6,481 bases of DNA from the NCBI GenBank assembly GCA_964498065.1, contig CAZCFZ010000154.1, forward strand, positions 1 through 6,481, written 5' to 3'. The notes beneath the pieces were generated by a model. The model saw only the letters and a list, made by a program, of their open reading frames with translations, made no database searches and was not told the DNA's origin. Position 1 is the stretch's first letter; the number at the start of each line of letters is the position of its first letter. This document shows, one piece after another, positions 1 through 4,833 of this stretch. The translations under genes were made by a program, and so were the position numbers. This DNA is from FEN-1297 sp964498065. GTDB lineage: Bacteria; Bacteroidota; Ignavibacteria; Ignavibacteriales; Ignavibacteriaceae.

Positions 1-20
1 GCCAATCCAGGTTCAGACAT
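1..20 (-). CDS. Possible start of next gene of the operon (partial, runs off left edge)
   Basis: On the minus strand the hsdR stop codon TAA is followed without spacing by TG, giving TAATG, so an ATG begins on the last base of the stop. It reads Met-Ser-Glu-Pro-Gly-Leu before the window ends. A one-base stop/start overlap is the usual arrangement for translationally coupled genes, and hsdR is normally followed or preceded by hsdM and hsdS. Only six codons are visible, so neither identity nor coding status can be established. An hsdS, hsdM or accessory gene is an inference from context only. Confidence 0.4.
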
Positions 21-2161
21 TAGGCAGCTAATTCCTCATTTAAATCTTTAATAATTTCCTCCGTTGTATCTCCAAAAACCATCCAAAATTTACCTAAACC
101 GCCTTCACTATCAAATGGTGTCCTTTCAAAATCATCTTTATCAATTCTTACGGAAGTAATAATATGGTCTTTAATCATCCTCAGCCATTTCATCTGTTCC
201 TCGGTAAACTGCACATGCCCGGCATTCTTTTTAAATACCCATTCCTTAAAATTGCGGTTTACAATCTCGCTGTAAGGCTCAAGCAGAGAATCAATTCCAA
301 GTTCAAAACGCAGTATGGAAATTATATCCGTCAGCATTCCTACGGTGCTTCTGTGTTTAACGCGTTTTGGTTCTATCCGCTGGTATGCATCCCAAACCTG
401 GTCAATTGTTAAATTGTACGGAGGATTGGATAATGCATCACGTAATTCTTTTATCATTTGGTAATTTATTACATTACCTGTAGGAACATCATTAATGATG
501 TTCCTACGAAGGTTTGTTTGGGATTTTAAATTATAATAAATTTTTAAGGCGGTTATCTCATCTTTATTTTCTTCAATAAATTTTCTGAAACTAACAATTG
601 TTTCCTCGGCGCTTTCTTTGGAGCGGCTGTCAAAATCAGAATGGATTACCCTGTCAACATTAACCGTATCAATTACCTGGTATATTTTCTGCCTTACCGT
701 TTCAACAAATTCTCTCAGCTTTGGATTATCGAAAGGCGTAATGGCGGCTTGAATGCTTGGCTGCATGACTACTTGAATTTGTTCTTTGGTTAATTCGGCT
801 TCTTCGGCCAGATTGAATTTCTTTCGTACTTCTTTATCAATGAAATCGGGATCGTAAACATTTGATAAATTTTCTGCTACTTCGGTTATGCTTTTTCCGT
901 CTGTTAGTTCTTTAAACTTTGCTCTGTCCGTTTCTGAAATCTGCTTATCAATTTTTGTAAGTCTGGATGAAAGCGAAGACAGCGTATCTTCATCAGGCTG
1001 GAGAATTGCCATCTTCATTAAATCTTTTAACGGGATGGTAGGTTTTTTATCGATAACCGGGTAATCAACTTTAACTGTTTTAAAAACGCCGACAGCATCA
1101 ATAATNNNNNNNNNNNNNNNNNNNNNNNNNNNNNNNNNNNNNNNNNNNNNNNNNNNNNNNNNNNNNNNNNNNNNNNNNNNNNNNNNNNNNNNNNNNNNNN
1201 NNNNNCGGTGGCATTCGTCAATTATTATAAAATCAAAAGTCTCAATGGGAACAGCAGTGTTATAAACAACGTCAACGGGTTTTTCTATTGTCTTCGATTC
1301 GTAAGGCGATTCATCTTCAAAAGATTCATCAAGCTCTTTTTCTTTTAAGATAGAATACATCCTTTGTATTGTGCTAATACAAACATGAGCGGAAGGATCA
1401 ATAAAATTAGATCGCAGACGCTGCACATTATACAATTCGGTAAACAATCTTTTATCGTCCGTTGGTTTGAATGCCTGGAATTCCTGTTCGGCCTGCTTGC
1501 CGAGATTCCGGGTATCAACTAAGAATAAAATTCTTTTTGCCTTAGCAAACTTAAGAAGCCGGTAAACCGAAGTAATAGCGGTGTAAGTCTTGCCTGCACC
1601 GGTCGCCATTTGAATTAGAGCTCTCGGCCTGTTATCGGCAAAAGATTTTTCAAGATTTATTATTGCTCTGCTCTGGCAGGTTCTTAATCCATCCGTATTA
1701 ATAGGCGGTAATAATTGTAATCTTTTTCTCAGTGTAGGAATTTCATTAATGAAATTCCTACAAAATTCGTTTAGGGTTTCCGGTTTATGAAATGTGAATA
1801 TTTCTCTTTGCCGCGGTAATGGATCCCTTGCATCTGTAAAAAATGTTTCAGTACCGGTTGATTCATACTGGAAGGGAAGTTCGTTAATTTTTTTTACAAA
1901 CTTTAAATCATCGGCGGCATATCTTGTTGTTTGATCATGAACCTGGCTTAAGGTATGACCTTCTTTTTTCGCTTCTATTACTCCGACTGGTTTTCTATCG
2001 ATGAAAAGTATATAATCGGCAGGTCCGGATTCTGTGGGATACTCGCATACGGCAATACCTAATCCCGCAGAAAGATTTATGTTTTTATATTCCTGTACTA
2101 TCCAGCCTGATTGGGTAAGCTGTTTGTCTATATTTTGCCGCGCCCCTTCTTCAGGCTTCAT
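20..2161 (-). CDS. hsdR: Type I restriction enzyme R subunit (HsdR), interrupted by an assembly gap
   Basis: This is the motor and nuclease subunit of a type I restriction-modification complex: with HsdM and HsdS it translocates unmodified DNA using ATP and cuts it. Visible signatures: the N-terminal PD-(D/E)xK nuclease with Asp49 and Glu63-Ala-Lys65, followed by a QxxxY motif (Gln77-Tyr81); Walker A ATGAGKT at residues 186-192; motif Ia region LFLVDTRNL around 212-220; and DECH at 315-318. After the N run the C-terminal region resumes with IIDAVGV and DEDTLSSL and ends with the conserved FTEEQ, WLRMIKDHI and GGLGKFW blocks. ATG 2161 is the only sensible start: an in-frame TAG lies two codons upstream, although no good Shine-Dalgarno site is visible. 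The apparent 713 codons include 34 unknown ones; relatives are about 900 residues or more as I recall, so helicase motifs III-VI are probably hidden in the gap. Two in-frame palindromes encode extra peptides at residues 134-143 and about 552-561. Confidence 0.93.
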   Translation of the reverse strand: MKPEEGARQNIDKQLTQSGWIVQEYKNINLSAGLGIAVCEYPTESGPADYILFIDRKPVGVIEAKKEGHTLSQVHDQTTRYAADDLKFVKKINELPFQYESTGTETFFTDARDPLPRQREIFTFHKPETLNEFCRNFINEIPTLRKRLQLLPPINTDGLRTCQSRAIINLEKSFADNRPRALIQMATGAGKTYTAITSVYRLLKFAKAKRILFLVDTRNLGKQAEQEFQAFKPTDDKRLFTELYNVQRLRSNFIDPSAHVCISTIQRMYSILKEKELDESFEDESPYESKTIEKPVDVVYNTAVPIETFDFIIIDECHXXXXXXXXXXXXXXXXXXXXXXXXXXXXXXXXXXIIDAVGVFKTVKVDYPVIDKKPTIPLKDLMKMAILQPDEDTLSSLSSRLTKIDKQISETDRAKFKELTDGKSITEVAENLSNVYDPDFIDKEVRKKFNLAEEAELTKEQIQVVMQPSIQAAITPFDNPKLREFVETVRQKIYQVIDTVNVDRVIHSDFDSRSKESAEETIVSFRKFIEENKDEITALKIYYNLKSQTNLRRNIINDVPTGNVINYQMIKELRDALSNPPYNLTIDQVWDAYQRIEPKRVKHRSTVGMLTDIISILRFELGIDSLLEPYSEIVNRNFKEWVFKKNAGHVQFTEEQMKWLRMIKDHIITSVRIDKDDFERTPFDSEGGLGKFWMVFGDTTEEIIKDLNEELAA
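480..507. repeat. In-gene 28-bp perfect palindrome, copy 1 (inside hsdR)
   Basis: The 14-nt arm GTAGGAACATCATT is followed directly by its exact reverse complement, giving a perfect palindrome with no spacer. It lies inside hsdR and is read as Arg-Asn-Ile-Ile-Asn-Asp-Val-Pro-Thr, between the conserved IYYN block and the YQMIKEL block, where relatives as I recall them have a shorter linker. It is a sister of the palindrome at 1733-1762: the arms differ at two positions (CA versus TT), and the opposite arm carries the matching changes. Confidence 0.9.
1106..1205. other. Assembly gap of exactly 100 Ns inside hsdR
   Basis: A run of exactly 100 undetermined bases, a round number commonly used as a placeholder for a gap of unknown size. 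On the minus strand, coding sequence stops just after the DECH motif (the next two bases, CG, fit the usual DECHR) and resumes at IIDAVGV. In the HsdR family these landmarks are separated by roughly 230-260 residues (from memory), so about 700 bp is probably missing. The frame stays open across 100 Ns only because 100 happens to be 1 modulo 3. Confidence 0.97.
1733..1762. repeat. In-gene 30-bp perfect palindrome, copy 2 (inside hsdR)
   Basis: The arm TGTAGGAATTTCATT is followed directly by its exact reverse complement, a 30-bp perfect palindrome; the inner 28 bp (1734-1761) belongs to the same family as 480-507. It is exactly ten codons of hsdR, Cys-Arg-Asn-Phe-Ile-Asn-Glu-Ile-Pro-Thr (residues 134-143), between the nuclease domain and the helicase domain, just after the conserved FHKPETL block. 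Both copies are read in the same phase and give similar peptides. Confidence 0.9.
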
Positions 2162-2198
2162 TTGCTAATCTTGTTTATGTGCAACAAAATCCCCCAAG

Positions 2199-2218
2199 TA
2201 TTTAATTATGATTAAATA
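2199..2218. promoter_or_regulatory. AT-rich inverted repeat upstream of hsdR (candidate operator)
   Basis: TATTTAAT and ATTAAATA form an 8-bp inverted repeat with a 4-nt spacer, 38 bp upstream of the hsdR start codon. The symmetry and location fit an operator, but the sequence is almost pure A/T and such repeats arise easily by chance. No convincing -35/-10 pair was recognised around it. Confidence 0.22.
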
Positions 2219-2336
2219 ATTGTTAATCAATTTAATAAAGGCGGTTAAAGAAGTAAAGAAAAAACCTTAAGTAATTAGGAATTTCTATTATTCACTGCTT
2301 TCTAAATTTTTAGTTTTTTTTAATGCACATATTCTT

Positions 2337-2392
2337 CTGCTGCAGTTCCGGAGTTTGCCCCGCACTTGCGCCTACGGCAGCGGGTTATTTCC
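2337..2392. other. GC-rich structured patch in an AT-rich intergenic region
   Basis: In the 266-bp space between hsdR and the membrane protein gene, this ~55-bp block is clearly richer in G and C than its surroundings. Read on the minus strand it can fold with CCCGC pairing to GCGGG and an inner GCC/GGC pair, followed by a TCCGGA palindrome. There is no T-tract after the fold on the minus strand, so it is not a standard terminator for the upstream membrane gene. It may be a fragment of a dispersed repeat; nothing else is recognised here. Confidence 0.4.
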
Positions 2393-2427
2393 TTTTAGCA
2401 AAGAAGTAATGTAATTTTAGTTAAAGC

Positions 2428-3087
2428 TTACATTGCTCCGGTTGAATTAGCACTAAATCTTTTATTTGAAATAAGCAAAGTTATAAATCCGATTACGCCT
2501 GCAATCAATAATCCGAAATCTTCATAAATTGAAAGGCTGACAGCGGCATTAAATCCAATCAATGACCATAACAACGGTATAATTAATAATAGTATCCCTA
2601 TCTTTTTATTTACAAAAAGCAGTACGCCGAACGTAAATATGATTGTCGGACATGGAAGTCCGAAAGTCGGTGAGTATGGGTACTGATGTCCTAATAAATT
2701 ACCTAAAATAGGATATAAAATAAGAGCATATAGAATAAACACAGCTCCTAAATAATTAATAACGGTTTTGTTGAAATTATAAGAAATGCTGTTTTTGAAT
2801 GTACCGAAGTAAAGGAATAATAAACCTTGTAGAATAAACAATGATCCGAAAATGTATGCCGCTTTATTTATAGTAGTGAAGAAAATAAAATTATAAACTA
2901 TACCGATCCATATCCAGTAAAATGACAGAATTCCGTTGATAATTTTATTTCTCCCTTTTATTTCTTTAAATAAAATATATATGATAATAATCGCTGATAG
3001 GTAGAAAATGATCTGCATGGGAAACACGGCTTCATTATAAGTCTTGAATACATTTAAGAATTGATCAATGGTGAATGGAAAATTCAT
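2428..3087 (-). CDS. DUF6064-type multipass membrane protein
   Basis: A 219-residue integral membrane protein of unknown function. Hydrophobic stretches suggest seven membrane helices, roughly at residues 22-40, 51-70, 75-95, 108-128, 142-160, 163-186 and 190-207, with a short N-terminal tail (PFTIDQFLNVFKTYNEAVFP) and a basic C-terminal end. The N-terminal TIDQFLNVF..YNEAV..P pattern and the loop GHQYP (133-137) followed by PTFGLPCPT (140-148) match what I remember of the DUF6064 family; this was not checked by a search. The start at 3087 is supported by a strong Shine-Dalgarno site (AGGGGAGGGG, core GGAGG at 3094-3098) six bases upstream. It lies on the same strand as hsdR but 266 bp away, so it is probably a separate unit. 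No enzymatic motif or signal peptide is seen. Confidence 0.85.
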   Translation of the reverse strand: MNFPFTIDQFLNVFKTYNEAVFPMQIIFYLSAIIIIYILFKEIKGRNKIINGILSFYWIWIGIVYNFIFFTTINKAAYIFGSLFILQGLLFLYFGTFKNSISYNFNKTVINYLGAVFILYALILYPILGNLLGHQYPYSPTFGLPCPTIIFTFGVLLFVNKKIGILLLIIPLLWSLIGFNAAVSLSIYEDFGLLIAGVIGFITLLISNKRFSANSTGAM

Positions 3088-3460
3088 AATACCCCTCCCT
3101 TTTAATTTTTAACGATATATGCTGCTTTTTAAAAGTTAAATTAAATATTAAAAAATTGCAACCTTTAACTTATAATACCTTCATCAGAATTTTTTATCAA
3201 TATAAATCAAAAAAATTTTAAACCACTAAGTATTAGATAAATAAAGGAAGAATTACCGGCATAGTATTTTATGTATACTTATTTTTATTGCATATCATCC
3301 TTATCTTAAAATATAAAATACTCAAGTTGACCGTCTTAAAATAAATGGGGTTAAACCTCTCATAATTCTTGATATTTATTTGTTCACGCTCTAAAGTATG
3401 CAGCCATGATAATCCCGACCTTCAGGCCGGGGAGAAGAAAAGTCCTCCCAAAACTGCATG
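3088..3460. other. Long non-coding stretch upstream of the membrane gene
   Basis: No credible coding sequence is seen here. The first ~250 bp are very AT-rich and must hold the promoter of the membrane protein gene, but no clear promoter boxes were recognised. A loose 10-bp inverted repeat, AGTATTTTAT at 3263-3272 and ATAAAATACT at 3313-3322, is present. The last part (about 3400-3460) turns GC-rich and carries the hairpins listed separately. Confidence 0.5.
3414..3449. repeat. Two adjacent GC-rich hairpins
   Basis: CCCGACC (3414-3420) pairs with GGCCGGG (3425-3431) around the loop TTCA, with one A-C mismatch; GGGAG (3430-3434) can pair with CTCCC (3445-3449). The two are mutually overlapping by two bases. 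The patch is much more GC-rich than its surroundings and sits 11 bp before the MITE-like element, so it may be a remnant of another dispersed repeat. There is no T-tract suggestive of a terminator. Confidence 0.35.
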
Positions 3461-3564
3461 GGCTGTCTCAAAAGTAATATACAAATATAAAATCCGTGAA
3501 AATCCGTTTTAATCTGTGATATCCGCGTTCCATTTTTAAAAGAGATATTACTTTAGAGACAGCC
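3461..3564. mobile_element. 104-bp MITE-like element with 20-bp terminal inverted repeats
   Basis: GGCTGTCTCAAAAGTAATAT (3461-3480) is repeated in inverted orientation at 3545-3564 with a single mismatch. The 64 bp between them have no coding capacity. Most of the interior (3491-3530) is made of four degenerate decamers: AATCCGTGAA, AATCCGTTTT, AATCTGTGAT and ATCCGCGTTC. Small size, long terminal inverted repeats and absence of a gene are the definition of a MITE, a non-autonomous element moved by the transposase of a related insertion sequence. No clear target-site duplication is visible (left flank CATG, right flank TCTT), so the insertion may be old, or the ends may belong to a decayed element. 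Confidence 0.7.
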
Positions 3565-3623
3565 TCTTCTAATCAGGAAGTCGAATTAAATAAAATAATT
3601 AAAATTGCCGAAACCTTTTCTAG

Positions 3624-3649
3624 GCTGTCACGGACCATTCCGTGACAGC
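3624..3649. repeat. REP-like hairpin just downstream of the RAYT gene
   Basis: GCTGTCACGGA (3624-3634) and TCCGTGACAGC (3639-3649) form a perfect 11-bp stem around the loop CCAT, ten bases past the transposase stop. Its right half, ACCATTCCGTGACAGCA, resembles the ends of the 42-nt elements upstream of the gene. It is probably a REP-type element associated with the transposase and may also act as a transcript-stabilising or weak terminating hairpin, although no T-tract follows on the minus strand. Confidence 0.7.
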
Positions 3650-3658
3650 ATCTATTAG

Positions 3659-4219
3659 TTATTTCATATTTATACCTGCATACTCCGTATCCACACTCAA
3701 AACGGATTGATCCCCATAAACATAATTCCTGGCACTTGAATATTTGTAATCCTCAGGCTTCACCACCAATCCTTCTTCAACCGGATTATTATGAATATAA
3801 CGGAGCTTCGACCAAAACATTTTTTCATTCCTGATTACTTCATCATCAAACCTCGGCATCCAAAATTTCCTTTTCTGTCCCTTATAATTCTTCGCTGCTT
3901 CTTGGAATATTTTATTATTTCCCTTTTTTTCTTTTGTTAAATATTCCATTATATCCCAGGCGGAATACTTTTTTATATCTCTCATTATATCTGAAATTGT
4001 ACCAAACTTTTTATTTACTTCTACTATCCAGTGAAAATGTGAAGGCATAATTACATAGCCAAGAACAATAAAACTATATTTCTTTTGATAATGCTTTATA
4101 TTATTTACAAGCAGCAAACATGCATTATCATCTTTAAATATTTCTAAAAACTCTGTCACAGTTGTTGTAACAAAAAAATGGCTGCATTCTGTTAAACTAT
4201 TTCTATGTCTTAAACTCAT
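3659..4219 (-). CDS. REP-associated tyrosine transposase (RAYT, Y1/HUH family)
   Basis: A 186-residue single-strand-DNA transposase of the IS200-like Y1 superfamily. Such proteins nick and join at REP hairpins, which they are thought to spread through genomes. The metal-binding HUH motif is seen as PSHFHWIVEV (His61, His63) and the catalytic tyrosine is very probably Tyr141 in LRYIHNNPVEEGLV, the block that distinguishes RAYTs from classical IS200 TnpA. The FWMPRFDDEVIRNEKMFWSKL segment (119-139) is also typical of RAYTs. Length is within the family range and there is no frameshift or internal stop, so it looks intact. Start 4219 has a Shine-Dalgarno AAGGAAG close upstream. Hairpins sharing a GTCATGG/CCATGAC core lie on both sides (3624-3649, 4236-4464), the usual arrangement of a single-copy RAYT with its REPs. 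A hairpin directly upstream of the ribosome site may affect its expression. Confidence 0.93.
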   Translation of the reverse strand: MSLRHRNSLTECSHFFVTTTVTEFLEIFKDDNACLLLVNNIKHYQKKYSFIVLGYVIMPSHFHWIVEVNKKFGTISDIMRDIKKYSAWDIMEYLTKEKKGNNKIFQEAAKNYKGQKRKFWMPRFDDEVIRNEKMFWSKLRYIHNNPVEEGLVVKPEDYKYSSARNYVYGDQSVLSVDTEYAGINMK

Positions 4220-4235
4220 AGCTTCCTTATAACTT

Positions 4236-4253
4236 TCATGGTTTGGACCATGA
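4236..4253. repeat. REP-like hairpin in the RAYT leader
   Basis: TCATGGT (4236-4242) and ACCATGA (4247-4253) form a 7-bp stem around TTGG. It begins eight bases upstream of the Shine-Dalgarno site of the transposase, so a transcript starting upstream would carry it in its leader. A competing 10-bp stem is possible between CATGACAGCC (4249-4258) and GGCTGTCATG (4268-4277), linking it to the next element as an inverted pair. Confidence 0.65.
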
Positions 4254-4268
4254 CAGCCCAGTTACGCG

Positions 4269-4310
4269 GCTGTCATGCCTGTCCCTTTGGGAAACCATTT
4301 CATGACAGCA
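4269..4310. repeat. 42-nt bipartite hairpin element, copy A
   Basis: GCTGTCATG (4269-4277) and CATGACAGC (4301-4309) make a 9-bp outer stem; inside it TCCC TTT GGGA (4282-4292) makes a small inner hairpin. The whole 42 nt recurs at 4423-4464 with five mismatches. The core GTCATG/CATGAC is shared with the shorter hairpins around the transposase, so this is a longer variant of the same REP family. Confidence 0.7.
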
Positions 4311-4356
4311 ACATGGCAGTCATGGATCATTTCTTAACAGTAGTTCCTTCCTAAAC

Positions 4357-4380
4357 ATGTCATGGTATGGACCATGACAT
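4357..4380. repeat. REP-like hairpin upstream of the RAYT
   Basis: ATGTCATGGT (4357-4366) and ACCATGACAT (4371-4380) form a perfect 10-bp stem around ATGG. It is nearly the same as the hairpin at 4236-4253 (core TCATGGT NNGG ACCATGA), confirming a repeated family rather than an isolated palindrome. Confidence 0.72.
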
Positions 4381-4422
4381 CCATGTTCTCCTTAATGTTA
4401 TAAACTACTTTCCTTCTCCTTA

Positions 4423-4464
4423 GCCGTCACGCCTGTCCCTTTGGGAGACCACTCCATGACAGCA
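4423..4464. repeat. 42-nt bipartite hairpin element, copy B
   Basis: Second copy of the element at 4269-4310, same orientation, 37 of 42 positions identical. The inner part GCCTGTCCCTTTGGGA is unchanged, including the TCCC/GGGA hairpin, while the outer stem has decayed: GCCGTCACG against CATGACAGC leaves two wobble or mismatch positions. It is the outermost hairpin of the cluster upstream of the transposase. Confidence 0.7.
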
Positions 4465-4508
4465 TAAATAAAATTATAATCTATTATTTTTTAGCTTTGC
4501 TATAATTA

Positions 4509-4628
4509 TTAGAGATGACACCTTTTACTTAAGACATCCTTTTTCATAGCAGCCTTGGCCAATATCTCGAATAGTTTATTGTTAAAAGTTTGGGCTGCTG
4601 TTTGATCCTGTCTGGAGTCCCCCGGCAT
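4509..4628 (-). CDS. Possible small ORF or gene remnant (39 codons)
   Basis: An ORF on the minus strand from ATG 4628 to TAA at 4509, beginning MPGDSRQDQTAAQTFNNKL and ending AKAAMKKDVLSKRCHL. The composition (few rare residues, an amphipathic segment around TFNNKLFEILAKAAMKK) is more protein-like than the surrounding AT-rich DNA would give by chance. AAGG lies eight bases upstream of the ATG as a weak ribosome site. I do not recognise it. It may be a short real gene, or the leftover of a longer gene cut by repeat insertion, since the REP cluster begins 45 bp downstream of its stop. Confidence 0.3.
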   Translation of the reverse strand: MPGDSRQDQTAAQTFNNKLFEILAKAAMKKDVLSKRCHL

Positions 4629-4833
4629 TAGATAGACCTTAAAATAATTAATAAATCGGGCTTGTGTCTAAATTATAATTTCTTAAACTCAAATTAACAA
4701 GAAAGTTTAAAAAAGTTAAAAAATAATTTGGTTTAAAATTACACTTTTTTATAAATTTATCTTTAAAAAAATAAGGATAATAGAATTACGGGCATTTAAC
4801 TGTTATAACCTTACGAAATAAACAAGGGGAAGC
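4629..4833. other. AT-rich leader of the 500-residue gene
   Basis: This non-coding stretch must carry the promoter of the downstream plus-strand gene. TATAAT occurs at 4674-4679, but no matching -35 box is at the proper distance. AGAATTACGGGCAT at 4782-4795 closely resembles AGAATTACCGGCAT at 3249-3262 upstream of the membrane gene (13 of 14 identical). No terminator or RNA gene is seen. Confidence 0.4.

Noticed and set aside
164..412. An 82-codon plus-strand open frame
   Set aside because: It lies antisense within the well-supported C-terminal part of hsdR and its translation resembles no family; it is a shadow frame.
1027..1221. A 64-codon minus-strand frame spanning the N run
   Set aside because: Over half of it is undetermined sequence, and it overlaps hsdR in another frame.
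2276..2285. TAGGAATTTC, identical to part of the hsdR palindrome arm
   Set aside because: Only ten bases match and no second arm follows; likely chance in AT-rich DNA, or at most a decayed half copy.
2310..2322. T-rich run considered as an intrinsic terminator
   Set aside because: It is on the plus strand with no GC-rich stem before it and no plus-strand gene upstream.
3263..3322. Ten-bp inverted repeat AGTATTTTAT/ATAAAATACT as ends of a mobile element
   Set aside because: Very low complexity, a 40-bp interior with nothing in it and no flanking duplication; chance is likely.
4236..4464. Repeat cluster considered as a CRISPR array
   Set aside because: Repeats differ in length and type, are palindromic throughout, have no regular spacers, and sit next to a RAYT rather than cas genes.
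4662..4679. TTGTGT and TATAAT as a sigma-70 promoter for the 500-residue gene
   Set aside because: The boxes are only six bases apart instead of about 17, so they cannot form a standard promoter.
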